64,000 nucleotides of DNA, taken from Paenibacillus sp. D2_2 (GTDB lineage Bacteria; Bacillota; Bacilli; Paenibacillales; Paenibacillaceae). The position numbers and the translations under genes were made by a program. The stretch spans positions 3,132,501 to 3,196,500 of the forward strand of contig NZ_CP133605.1 of NCBI RefSeq assembly GCF_031199965.1, in the 5' to 3' direction. Position 1 is the first letter of the stretch; the number at the start of each line of letters is the position of its first letter. Below, one piece after another: positions 11,547 through 20,788 of the stretch. The notes under the pieces were generated by a model. That model had not been told where the DNA came from. It ran no database searches and saw only the letters and a program-made list of their open reading frames with translations.

Positions 11547-13225
11547 TTATCTCATCCAAGCCAGCAGTTTCTCCAGCTTGTCCTTGAGCGGCGATGCTTC
11601 CTTCTTCGCACGCTGTGCCAGCTTGCTGCGGCTGCCAAAAATCCGATAAAGAACGTATTCACGCTGGTAATCTTCCTTTGCTGTAAGCTCATGCACAAGT
11701 GCGTCCGCCAGATCCGTACTATCGATGACGATATTTTTAACTGTCCCTGCCGACTCATTGCCTCCCAGTAAGATAGATATCAACACTGGCATCTGTTGCA
11801 CGGAAAGCCCATGTGCTTCCACAAAAGCCTCCGCATATCCGTCCTGAACCGATTGATGCTCCGAATCCACCAGTTCCATGTATCGTTGCAAGAGCGGGTA
11901 ATAGGCTTCGCTGTACAATCCCAACCCAAACACCGCATAGGTTCCGGGCATTCCCGACTTCTCGCCGGGCTCCACATCCCCGTACCAAGCGAATTCCTCC
12001 ATAGCAGCTTCTGCATAATCCGCTACGCGCGGAAACAAGCCTGGGTACTGGAGGCAATTGGCAAAAAGTTGATGCTGCTGCGATTTCGCCAGCTTTTTAA
12101 CCGATAAATAGTTTTTGGCTTTGCTTCGCAACGTAAGCTTATAACCCTTGGGAACCCTTGCTCTAAGAGCAAGATGACATAGTCCAGCGCTTCGCGGTAG
12201 GCTGCTTCCTCTTCAGACGCGATTCGGATGTCGATCGTCTGCAAAATATCGTTCGCTTTGCCTTGGAATAAGCTGCCTTGCCGCATGCTTTCATACCGTC
12301 CGCTGCCCTGCTGCAAATAATTCGCTGCCTGTTCCGATCCCAGCTTCTTGGCAAGTTCAAGATATTCCTTGCGAGTGTCCGGATCTTTACGACCAATCTG
12401 CAGTGCCGCATATAGAAAAAATTCCATTGCATCGGCATTTGGCAGGCTGGCCTTGGCTTCCTCTTTAAGCAACCATTCATGCCCGAAATTCCCGATTCGG
12501 TCAAAATACCGCTCCAAAAACTGTTTTTCAGCCCACGCTCTAAAGGCCGAAGTATACTGATGGGACCACTGCTCAAGACGGCTATGGTTCGCACGATGCT
12601 TGTCGTTCAGACACTGAATTAATGGATCTATAATGTCAGACTTCTGGGCAAAAAGCTGCGGATTAAGCAAATGGCGCGCAAAGAAAAATTCATCGTCCTT
12701 GTTCGGCCGCACTGGCAGCTCTGCCAGTACCTTGGATTGGATGAACATAGCCAGTTCCTGCTTCAGCGCTTGAAGTTTATGCTCATTGATTAGCACCTCT
12801 TGACGGCGCAGAGCGGCAGACTCCCACTCCAATTCCAGAATCAGTTCCATTCGGTAATCGAAAAACCAGCTGCCATATTGATCGGATTGAAAAGTCTCTT
12901 CCACTTGCGAACGCAAAGCGGAATAAAGTTCCTCCAACAGCGCTTCTTCCTTCATTTCCATCAAACCTTCAATATAAGAACCTGCTTCCACTGTATAAGA
13001 GCTATCGCTCCAATCAAAGGGTTCGTATACATCGATAAATATCGTTCCGTATCCGTCGCCTTGCTGACCGTTCTTCCACGAGACTTTAAAATAATCGTTC
13101 ACCCCAGCCTGAAGCCGGCTACGATTTTTCAACTCTTTAATTCTCTCGCTTTCCCGCTCATAGACCGGGATGATCTGACTCCATACATCGTCAAGAAAAG
13201 CCTCGACATATTGATTCAAACGCAA
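11547..13225 (-). CDS. DUF6138-like large helical protein, one frameshift
   Basis: About 560 codons in two frames: 13225 to about 12150, then on to 11547. Around 12144-12155 the run TTCCCAAGGG lets one base change join GFP to KGYKLTLRSKAKNYLS. The start may be TTG 13225 or, with better spacing from GAGGAG, the TTG two codons later. The N-terminal half is acidic and aromatic with DVYEPFDW at about residue 68. A possible TPR-like stretch lies around residues 280-345. The C-terminal part contains a small metal-free-looking alpha/beta segment (YAVFGLGL). I match it to DUF6138 from general resemblance only. No signal peptide or membrane segment. Confidence 0.6.
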
Positions 13226-13353
13226 CTCTCCTCTTATAGACCTACGTATAGGCTTACTACTTCATCTCCTGCTTCTCTCTTGCTTATGTCAGCCGATCGT
13301 CTCGACGACATTACCATCTTGATCTTTAATATGAGTCTTCACAATTTGGAACG

Positions 13354-14355
13354 TTAGCCCTGGTAGTGAATCCAGCATAAACTCGCTTCTCGGGGTGCCA
13401 ATCTTTGACTTAGCTCGGTGGCAGCCGCTCCATTCAAGCGAATGCTGATCTCCTGATTCTCCATACTATAGTTAGCGGTTCCGCCTGGCTCAAATACAAC
13501 CTGAATCTCTTGACTGACAAGAGTAAGATTTCTCTGTTTCAGAATCCGTCCACGCAGCAGCTTGCCGATGATTCCCGCTTGTTTCGCCCCTAGTATCACG
13601 CGATCCGGCTGTTTCTTGAACCATCCTTTCTTACCAGACTCCCAGCTCAATTGATCCACGAATAAAAAGCCTGTATTGGAGCCATCCAGCTCTATTCCTC
13701 TCTCGACTGCTTCGGCAATCGCTGGAATCTGTAAAAGAGAGTCCCGCGATAGATCCGTTACATACCCTGGAATTTGCGCCAAGCCCGACTCAAGCACGCC
13801 TAGCGTATTCCAGGTCTGCATAGCCTCAAGCTCATCAGCTGTAATGCCGACCATTTGAATAAATTGCAAATGACCATTAGGTGTTTCAACCGCCGGCAAT
13901 TCCGGGTCTAACGTAAAAGCCAGTGCTGTGAGAAGCGTATCCGCACCCAGACAGATCGGGCCATTAGCATCCAAATAATCGCCTGACCGGAACACATTAC
14001 CGCTGCCAAACACGTATCTTCCCATATTTTGCAACAAATTTAGCGCCCAAGCCGGTGGCTCTTCCTCGTCTTCATTCCGCACAAGCCGGAACGTAAGTTC
14101 AAACCCATAACCACTGTGCTCCGTATTCTCGGATTCTTTCTCATACAGTTCCGAAAACCCATACGTGACAAAATGCCAATGTGGCACTGGCATCTCGCTT
14201 TTGTAGGCACTAATACCATCGAGCGGATCCTCGCCTCCAAGTGAATAGGGAATCATCGTCCCATAATGCTTCGGCTCTTGCTCCCCGTAGATTTTACCTA
14301 ATTCCTGATCAATCGCATCCCAGCCGGATGTATTTTCTTCTACTTCTTCGCTCAT
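13354..14355 (-). CDS. SUFU (suppressor of fused) domain protein
   Basis: An intact gene of 333 codons. ATG 14355 follows GGAGGC; the open frame extends to 14430 but without a ribosome site. The SUFU core is clear in the first 190 residues: GWDAIDQEL, YGTMIPYSLGGEDPLDGISAY, PHWHFVTYGFSELY, GFELTFRL, then PPAWALNLLQNMGRYVF. The last 140 residues form a second, less conserved domain. Bacterial SUFU proteins recur as immunity proteins in polymorphic-toxin loci (known from family surveys). No toxin gene is visible here, so that role is inferred only. Confidence 0.85.
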   Translation of the reverse strand: MSEEVEENTSGWDAIDQELGKIYGEQEPKHYGTMIPYSLGGEDPLDGISAYKSEMPVPHWHFVTYGFSELYEKESENTEHSGYGFELTFRLVRNEDEEEPPAWALNLLQNMGRYVFGSGNVFRSGDYLDANGPICLGADTLLTALAFTLDPELPAVETPNGHLQFIQMVGITADELEAMQTWNTLGVLESGLAQIPGYVTDLSRDSLLQIPAIAEAVERGIELDGSNTGFLFVDQLSWESGKKGWFKKQPDRVILGAKQAGIIGKLLRGRILKQRNLTLVSQEIQVVFEPGGTANYSMENQEISIRLNGAAATELSQRLAPREASLCWIHYQG

Positions 14356-14454
14356 CACTTTGCCTCCTATGTATTTATGACTAATTGAATATAAGATCGT
14401 GTTCAGAAAGATCGGTTTTCTTATCAACACTGAGCTTTTTGAACTACCTTTAAA

Positions 14455-15265
14455 TTACGGTAATTTTCGAACACGTTGCTTGGGCTTTTGAGTCCGCCAG
14501 GCCACCAGAATCCCGGCTTCGCCTAATATCTGATTCACAACCTTAAGATGTTCAACCGGTATTTCCCATACGAAATGATTGCTGATCGGACGGAGCGACC
14601 CTCGTTCTTCGTTATCTTCAATCCAGTCTCGCAAGGTCTGGCCATCTCCCTGCCCCGCGATATGAATTTTCATATGCTTCTCACTTAGAAGATTATATGG
14701 ATACACCATCCGCAACATGTTTTCTGTGTATCGACCCTGTCCCTGATAGGTTCCCGGCGCTTCGTGAATAAAAGCGAAGCCGTTCTCATAAGGAAACATG
14801 GTGGCACCGTTTTCGCCCGCCGCGTAGTACATTGCTTTCGTAATTCTATCTGCCGTATATACAATGCCGTATGGTACATCAAACCGCTGTGCAGCACTGT
14901 TAGTCCACTCCGTTATCGCCCCATATATCTCTTCAAGCTTACTGTCGCAATGGGCCCCGATATGCGGAAAACTACCATATTCACCAGGTCTGATATGTAA
15001 AGGCGGCGTCCCAGGGTCGCCCTCCACGTACATCGCTGTAAAGCCAATAAGAACTTGTCAACCCGTTCTCGATTCTTGCCTCTAATTTCTCCAAGGATAC
15101 CTCGAATAGATCATGATCCCCTTCATGGTCCCCATTCTTTATATGCTCATAATAAGTGGCTCCGGTAATCGGCATGCCAATGACATCAAAATAAGACTTC
15201 CCGGCTTGCAATGCTTCCAATGGATGAATATGAAGAGTGTCGTAAAACGAAACCCCTGTGCACAA
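14455..15265 (-). CDS. Unrecognised protein, one frameshift
   Basis: About 270 codons, in two frames that join near 15050, where one base change gives LTS-VLIGFTAMYVEGDPGTPP. The first frame begins right after a thirteen-base perfect match to the anti-Shine-Dalgarno sequence (AAAGGAGGTGATC), which makes TTG 15265 the best-spaced start; GTG 15274 lies inside that site. Visible stretches are HIHPLEAL, HIRPGEYGSFPHIGAHCDSKLEEIY and YENGFAFIHEAPG. No signal peptide or membrane segment. It lies 100 nt upstream of the SUFU gene on the same strand. I do not recognise the family. Confidence 0.6.
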
Positions 15266-15298
15266 AATGATCACCTCCTTTTCAGGCTCAGATGTATT

Positions 15299-15485
15299 TC
15301 TAACGAAACTACAGATCGCTATCTCTTCAAAAACAAGCTAAATTCGAATCTAACGAAACTACAAAACGTTATTTAGGATAAAAACAAGCTCTACGCCCCA
15401 AATATAGTTCAATAGCGTTACCCAGTTTCGTTAAAATTCTCAGATGACCTTTGCAGCCCCCATAGCGATATCTAGTTTCGTTAGA
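15299..15485. repeat. Nested palindromic intergenic repeat, copy B
   Basis: The layout is the same as at 111-298. Two forward units begin CTAACGAAACTACA at 15300 and 15350, and two inverted units end GTTTCGTTA at about 15433 and 15484. Unit spacing is about 50 nt. The inner pair (15349-15374 with 15409-15434) and outer pair (15300-15322 with 15460-15484) are complementary. It fills most of the 348-nt gap between the RNA ligase stop and the unrecognised gene. Confidence 0.8.
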
Positions 15486-15613
15486 ACTTCTGTTTAAGGT
15501 ACTTCTACTCGGAATTACATGATCAACACCTCTTTCTTATCAAAATGTCTAATATAGCTTATTTCTCGTCTCCACTAAGTCACTTTGATGCCCATAGACT
15601 TTAATCAACAACT

Positions 15614-16258
15614 TTATTCCGCCGCTACCTCGGCACGCAGGTTTGGTTCAACCGGTTTGCTTAACCAATGTTCATCGGTTTGAACATGGTTTTTGCGGAC
15701 GAATTTGGCCACAGACCGTTTGAAATCCTCATAGGCAAAAGGGGATGCCAGCCTGACAACGTATCCTTCTTGTTCTCCGCCACAACGCGACTGTGTAGTA
15801 TAACACGCCTTAGCCGCTTCCTTGCTCCAAATTCCTCGGTAAAGCACAGGAACTGTCGACAAATTGAGGCGTGCCGCCAAATCCACCGTCTCATCCCAGG
15901 ATAAGCAGATATTCTGTTCATTCCACACAGAGAACAGCATGAAATAACTTGGTAGAGCTGAGTAAAATAGTGAGTGCTTCGCGTACACATTCTCCCCGCA
16001 TAACCGGTATCCTTCGGGAATCAGGTACTTAATACCACCATGTAACGTTTTGACGTAATGCCGAGAGGGATGGTCCTTACTGTCCAGCGATCTGGCATGT
16101 ATGAAGTCCCGGTACATCGTCGTGTTTTCGCCATCCATTTTTTCGGTAATAACGACTTCCCGCCCCGTGAAATGATCGGTATTGCGCAATATTTTGTCAT
16201 CATCGGTATATCCCCGCGACCATGGCAGATGCATCGTCTTTGGATATTTAATTTTCAT
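15614..16258 (-). CDS. RNA ligase, Rnl2-like
   Basis: An intact gene of 214 codons; ATG 16258 follows GAGGAGA. It carries nucleotidyltransferase motifs in order: motif I EKMDGEN with the predicted AMP-accepting K40, a GENVYAKHS block at residues 88-96, motif IV EGYVVR at 164-169, and motif V with lysines at 185 and 189 (AKFVRKN). The family (RNA_ligase, T4 Rnl2-like) seals 3'-OH/5'-phosphate RNA ends using ATP. It lacks a long C-terminal domain. It follows the kinase-HD gene by 39 nt on the same strand; the pair can in principle heal and seal broken RNA. Confidence 0.9.
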   Translation of the reverse strand: MKIKYPKTMHLPWSRGYTDDDKILRNTDHFTGREVVITEKMDGENTTMYRDFIHARSLDSKDHPSRHYVKTLHGGIKYLIPEGYRLCGENVYAKHSLFYSALPSYFMLFSVWNEQNICLSWDETVDLAARLNLSTVPVLYRGIWSKEAAKACYTTQSRCGGEQEGYVVRLASPFAYEDFKRSVAKFVRKNHVQTDEHWLSKPVEPNLRAEVAAE

Positions 16259-16297
16259 ATGGAATCTCCTCTTTTATTTCAGGATGCTATAACATCC

Positions 16298-17257
16298 TTA
16301 TTTGGCAAAGGAATCTGCCTCAGCAAAAAAATACAACTCCGCAAGCCTATCCCCACCAAGCAAATGATAAATCTTAGACGCTCCCGCATCCCCACCGTGC
16401 AATATCTCCATATGGAAGCTGACCATATTTACGACATGTAGGATAAAATCATCTTCATATCCAAGCTGCTTCAGCACATGACAGGTTATCATGGCAGACA
16501 CATGCTCATGCCCATAATACGAGTAGTAGCCACGGGCCTCCTTCCATACCTTACAGAACGGTTTACCCGCATCGTGGAACAAAGCCGCAAGCTGCATAGC
16601 TAGCAAGTTGTCTCCTTCATAGAAAACATTGATATAATCCAGGACAGCATAGGTATGCTCGGATAAAGTCTTGGAATGATGCGGATTCTCTTGATCATAC
16701 CCCAGCATGACTTGGAAATGGGGTGATGCTGCCAGATAAGCAAACAGTTCATCATGTCCCGCTCGCTCCACAAGTAACTGCTCCAATCTGCATCGATCAA
16801 GGCCCGTCTCTACAGGAGCATGAACCAGATGTAAAGCCTGAAAGCCCTCACCAAGAACAGGGAATTCGAAGTTCTTAGCAAACTTGGTTAACACCTTGTC
16901 ACCGATCCGCCGTTTTCTTCCCTCAATTCGCACCTTTGCGACCTCATAAGGGGTATCCAATACATGACACTGAACCAGTGTGCCTTCGAAACGTTTCAAG
17001 AATTTAAGTCGACGATCCCGGCTAGCATTCGTGGCATCAAAGATTACATTTCTGCCTGCACTGAGCGCCCGCTCAATATCCGCAAAAGCCGCATCAAACA
17101 CTAAATACGTGTTTTTTTGCTTCGACTCACTTCCGAACAATCTTTCCCGAATGGAATCAGTTGCTACTACAATTGCTTTTTCACGCTTGCATAATTCCTT
17201 GGCGTAATGGCTTTTCCCGCTGCCCGGAATACCGACCAACATATGAATTACACTCAT
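16298..17257 (-). CDS. Polynucleotide kinase fused to HD phosphohydrolase
   Basis: ATG 17257 follows AAAGGAGGTGATA; the frame stays open to 17401 but without a ribosome site. The product has 319 residues. Residues 1-150 are a P-loop kinase: Walker A GIPGSGKS (9-16), TDS with likely catalytic D34, DATN (74-77), and an arginine-rich lid (EGRKRRIG). Residues 180-319 form an HD domain: H201, FHDAGKP with H228-D229, then H250/H252 and downstream acidic residues. The kinase would phosphorylate 5'-OH RNA ends, and the HD domain would remove 2',3'-cyclic or 3'-phosphate ends, as in Runella HD-Pnk, where the domain order is reversed. It is followed by the RNA ligase gene. Confidence 0.85.
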   Translation of the reverse strand: MSVIHMLVGIPGSGKSHYAKELCKREKAIVVATDSIRERLFGSESKQKNTYLVFDAAFADIERALSAGRNVIFDATNASRDRRLKFLKRFEGTLVQCHVLDTPYEVAKVRIEGRKRRIGDKVLTKFAKNFEFPVLGEGFQALHLVHAPVETGLDRCRLEQLLVERAGHDELFAYLAASPHFQVMLGYDQENPHHSKTLSEHTYAVLDYINVFYEGDNLLAMQLAALFHDAGKPFCKVWKEARGYYSYYGHEHVSAMITCHVLKQLGYEDDFILHVVNMVSFHMEILHGGDAGASKIYHLLGGDRLAELYFFAEADSFAK

Positions 17258-17459
17258 CGCTATATCACCTCCTTTCATAACATAGCTGCATACCGGCAGC
17301 CATATGACCAGTATAAAGGAAGCATTTCCCTGAACACACGGGACCAGCGACGCATCGAGATCGGCCTTTTCACCTGAATTTTCCTGTTCTTCACCTTTCA
17401 AGACCTATTTCCATGGTATAATTTTACGGATCTATAATGAAAAGGGGATTAACGATCCT

Positions 17460-18557
17460 ATGAGAAGAGTATTTCAAGATTCAAATAGCCACAAAACTTG
17501 GGAAATCGTCTGTGACGGGGATCGTGTTGTTACGTCGAATAACGGAGGCAAGCCGCGGGAGAAGTTATTCGATGATCCGGGTCAAGCGGCAAAATATGCG
17601 AAGAAAGAAATGTGGAGCAAGCTTAAAAAAGGCTTCATTTATAGAAATACCGAGGCAACACCGGGCACTCCATTGTTTCAACTCTATATCGGCGCCGGGT
17701 ACACCGGTTTTATGCCGTTGGCAGCTGTTCCTGACACTAATCAGTTCTATGCTGGATATGTAGTAGGCGAATTTGAAAAGGAAGAGATCTATCATCTGGA
17801 CGAACATGGGCGAAAACAGCTCTCATGGGAATTGGCAGGAAATCATCTGATCTATGATATGTATTACTGTCTGGAAGCAGGCGAACTTCTAATCAATGAC
17901 AGCCATCAAATATCAGGATTGGTCATAGGCGGCAGTATTCGAAGCTACACCACGTTTACATATCATAACAGCACGCTCTCCCTATCGGGAAACCGTGGGC
18001 TTTGGTACGATGGGGCTCAATTAGTGATGACAGATCTGCTGAAGCAGGAATGCCTGTATCAGACGGAGGTAACGCCAGAACTCGTTAACGGTCACAGTCC
18101 TCAGCTATGCGCTGCACTTTCGCGAAACGGGCGCTTCATGGCCTATTGTACTCATCCTGATGATATTATCATTTGCGATATTAAGACAGGCTCTGCACAT
18201 TCGATTACCAAAAGCATTAGTGCTATGACAGCGGCCATGGATTTTTCAGCTGATGGTCGTTACTTATTCACTCAGGAACAATACGGCTCATGGGAGCTTG
18301 CATGCTATGATATGAACACTCTAATTAGACGGTCGGAATGGAAAACCGAGCATGTTAGAAGTTTTGCCGTGCATTCTACTAAACCACTCCTGGCTGTATA
18401 CACCTACGGGAAGGTCGAACTCTATCATACAGAGTCTTGGCAACGAATACTCGAATTCAAACCAGAGTATATTGTGAAGAACTGCAAGCTAGTTTTTACT
18501 AGAGATTATTTGGCGCTGTATTCCGATTATGGCTGTATTAGCTTGTACGCTATTTAA
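17460..18557 (+). CDS. WGR-like N-terminus with beta-propeller
   Basis: An intact gene of 365 codons with an ATG at 17460 and a modest ribosome site (AAAGGGGA, 12 nt away). The first 65 residues (KTWEIVCDGDRVVTSNNGGKPREK, then a DPGQAAKYAKKEMWSKLKKGF helix) resemble a WGR domain, found with MolR/DUF4132 proteins and in nucleic-acid-binding enzymes. The rest looks like degenerate WD40/YncE-type blades with phrases such as LSRNGRFMAYCTHPDDIIICDI and FSADGRYLFTQEQYGSWELACYD. No signal peptide. It is transcribed away from the RNA-repair pair, 202 nt from its start codon. Ligand unknown. Confidence 0.7.
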   Translation: MRRVFQDSNSHKTWEIVCDGDRVVTSNNGGKPREKLFDDPGQAAKYAKKEMWSKLKKGFIYRNTEATPGTPLFQLYIGAGYTGFMPLAAVPDTNQFYAGYVVGEFEKEEIYHLDEHGRKQLSWELAGNHLIYDMYYCLEAGELLINDSHQISGLVIGGSIRSYTTFTYHNSTLSLSGNRGLWYDGAQLVMTDLLKQECLYQTEVTPELVNGHSPQLCAALSRNGRFMAYCTHPDDIIICDIKTGSAHSITKSISAMTAAMDFSADGRYLFTQEQYGSWELACYDMNTLIRRSEWKTEHVRSFAVHSTKPLLAVYTYGKVELYHTESWQRILEFKPEYIVKNCKLVFTRDYLALYSDYGCISLYAI

Positions 18558-18616
18558 CAATTAAATATCCACATTTGGGGCTACAAGAGCCAGTTGAACA
18601 TTAGGCGTAGGAATTT

Positions 18617-18692
18617 ATATTGGACATTATTGTCCGTTACACAGGGGAAGTACCAAAAAAACAATACTAACGGTCATTAATGTCCAATGTGT
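18617..18692. repeat. TAACGGACA-type inverted repeat at convergent gene ends
   Basis: The unit at 18617-18640 (core TTGGACATTATTGTCCGTTA) and the inverted unit at 18667-18690 (core TAACGGTCATTAATGTCCAA) can pair across a 26-nt loop. Each unit is itself a partial palindrome. The same family occurs four times at 44744-44922. It lies between the convergent propeller gene and MFS gene, so it could serve as a transcript end. Confidence 0.7.
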
Positions 18693-18702
18693 AGTCCGAC
18701 TA

Positions 18703-19880
18703 TTAAGCGCAAGTCTGTTTACTGCTTCCAGCTTGAACTTCCGTTACACGAGCCTTTAACAGATAAGGTAGCAGTGAAATGAATCCCAGTACAGCTAGGA
18801 ATACACCAACCCATAATGGGGATGTCAAAGCAAAACCTCGATCGATCGTGAATCCTCCGAGTGATGAGCCCACAACAATACCAAGATTGATAATGGAAAC
18901 ATGAATCGTATTAACCAATGATCCCGCATTGGAGGACCGTGTTACACGGGTCACCATAGCCGGATTCATTGGCACCCCTGCGAACCCGATGACGATCACA
19001 ACGATTACTACAATTACTGGGTGTTCAGCGAACATGCCAAAAACAATCAATGCGGTCACAAGCATAATCAAACCTGTCGTTAAAATAGGCATCATATATC
19101 GGTCGGCAAGCCTTCCTGTAATGATGTTCCCGATCACAGTGGCCACCCCGTAGATACCAAGCAAAAGTGGTACGGTCTTCTCACTAAAACCAGCAACATC
19201 AGTCAGGATAGGTGAAAAATAACTGAATGCCGCAAATGTAGCTCCAATAATCAACATGCTCGTCGTGTAAGCAGCCCACAAGTGATGGTTGTTGAAGTCT
19301 TTGAATTCTTCTTGTATGCTGACGGGTTCTGCTGATGGTGATGAAGGAATTAGCCATTGTGCTAAAATTGCGGACAATAGCACTAGAACAGCAACCGCCC
19401 AGAAGCTCGCTCGCCATCCAAAATACTGATCGAATAGCATCGCAACTGGCAGACCAATAGCAGTAGCCACCATTAAACCGCCAAGAACGATTGAGGCCGC
19501 TCGACCGCTGGACTCCGGACTTATAAGCGTTAGAGCAAGCGCAAGCGCGACTCCGAAACAAGCGGATGAAGCGATTCCGGTAACTACTCGCGCTATCATC
19601 ATCATCTCATAGTTTGGAGCAAGGGCTCCCAAGGTTTGACCTGCTAGGAAAAGGATAGCAAGCACCATAAAAGCTTTTTTGCGCGGAACCTTAAACAATC
19701 CTACAGTAAGAAGCGGTCCCCGATAATCATTCCGGCAGCATAGGCGGAAATAAGATACCCTACTGCTGAAATAGAGACCCCGAAATCTCTTGAAAGCGAA
19801 GGCATCATTCCAGCAACCATAAATTCTGAGGTGGTCATGGAAAATATCATGAGGCCAAGTACATAGATAGCTAATGGCAT
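18703..19880 (-). CDS. MFS efflux transporter (DHA1/AraJ type), one frameshift
   Basis: About 392 codons with ATG 19880 behind GGAG. The first frame stops at 19701 after AAGMIIGD. The second runs to 18703. The break sits at a run of four G at 19718-19721; five G would give AAGMIIGGPLLTVGLFK, the expected end of TM2 and loop in this family. About 12 membrane segments are predicted. The start region MTTSEFMVAGMMPSLS is typical of sugar/drug efflux proteins related to AraJ and YdhP. It lies 172 nt downstream of the TetR gene, with two operator-like palindromes in between. Confidence 0.8.
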
Positions 19881-19909
19881 GTAAACAACAACTCCTATCA
19901 ATATTTTAT

Positions 19910-19933
19910 ATTTTGTAATAATCAGTACAATAT
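19910..19933. promoter_or_regulatory. Operator-like palindrome, site 1 (MFS leader)
   Basis: Arms ATTTTGTAAT and AGTACAATAT are separated by 4 nt. The geometry is identical to the stronger site at 19995-20018. It lies about 30 nt upstream of the MFS start and is likely bound by the adjacent TetR protein (inference). Confidence 0.55.
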
Positions 19934-19994
19934 TAAACAAAAAAATTTCTGAACGGATTAAATCATTATCAAGTGATCATTTTTCGAATAATCA

Positions 19995-20018
19995 ATTTTG
20001 TACTATACAGTACAAAAT
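19995..20018. promoter_or_regulatory. Operator-like palindrome, site 2
   Basis: Perfect 10-bp arms ATTTTGTACT and AGTACAAAAT with a 4-nt spacer lie between the TetR stop and the MFS start. This is the best candidate operator for the neighbouring TetR regulator. Confidence 0.7.
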
Positions 20019-20051
20019 TACCCATAAAAATATAAGTAAACCCTCTTCTCT

Positions 20052-20639
20052 CTAAAAAATAGAGTTTAGGATTCCATCAATCATCCGTTCCGCCAAGGCA
20101 TAATCCATCGTAGCTGGAAAAATAACGCGAAGTCCATAGTAGCTACTAAGGAACATTCCGGCAAGCTCTTCAGTTGTTTTCTCTTTGGAAATTTCGCCCG
20201 TTTCCTGACCCCTTCGGATCGCATTCCATATCGCTTGTTCCAGTAGACCTACATGTTGCTTAAAGATCTTCTCGACGACAGGATCGCTTTTTGCCCTTTC
20301 ACCCGCCGCATTAATCAGAAGACACCCTCTACTGTCAGCTTCTGCCCCCTTGGGGATCTCCCACTCCAATAACGAGCGGAGACAATTCTTTACTGGGCCC
20401 TCTTGCTCCAATAATTCAATTTGCGCCTGAATACCCACTTCATGATATCGCCGAAGAGCTTGCTCATACAATTCGTGTTTGCTTCCAAATGCGTTATATA
20501 AACTCCCTCTGCCGAGTCCAGTTTGCTTGCAAAGGTCATCCGTTGAACAGGCTTCGTACCCGTTCGTCCAGAACACTTCCACAGCGGCATCAATTACTGC
20601 GGTGTCTTTAAATTCGCGAGGTCTTCCACTCTTACTCAT
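20052..20639 (-). CDS. TetR/AcrR family transcriptional regulator
   Basis: An intact gene of 195 codons. The N-terminal helix-turn-helix is clear: GRPREFKDTAVIDAAVEVFW, then the recognition region LCKQTGLGRGSLYNAFGSKHELY at about residues 36-58. The rest is a helical ligand/dimer domain with a DSRGCLLINAAGE motif, as in the TetR_C subgroup with YxxR-like SDR/drug efflux neighbours. It lies just upstream of the MFS gene in the same direction and probably represses both genes; three palindromes of common geometry flank the genes. Confidence 0.9.
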   Translation of the reverse strand: MSKSGRPREFKDTAVIDAAVEVFWTNGYEACSTDDLCKQTGLGRGSLYNAFGSKHELYEQALRRYHEVGIQAQIELLEQEGPVKNCLRSLLEWEIPKGAEADSRGCLLINAAGERAKSDPVVEKIFKQHVGLLEQAIWNAIRRGQETGEISKEKTTEELAGMFLSSYYGLRVIFPATMDYALAERMIDGILNSIF

Positions 20640-20683
20640 GAACCTGCATCCCTTCTTAAGTATGTACTGTTATTAGAATACGT

Positions 20684-20707
20684 ATTTTGTACTGCTCTGT
20701 CAAATAT
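20684..20707. promoter_or_regulatory. Operator-like half palindrome upstream of TetR
   Basis: The left arm ATTTTGTACT at 20684-20693 is identical to the arm at 19995. The right arm TGTCAAATAT at the same 4-nt spacing matches at about six of ten positions. It sits about 45 nt upstream of the TetR start and suggests autoregulation. Confidence 0.45.
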
Positions 20708-20718
20708 GTGACAGACAT

Positions 20719-20747
20719 AATCCCCTGCGATAATATCACAGGGGATT
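20719..20747 (-). terminator. Hairpin downstream of RCC1 gene
   Basis: AATCCCCTG and CAGGGGATT arms with an 11-nt loop lie 41 nt past the RCC1 stop. The flanking T run is weak. Confidence 0.55.
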
Positions 20748-20788
20748 TATTGGTGGTCTTGAATAGACAATTTATATACCGCAGCCTT

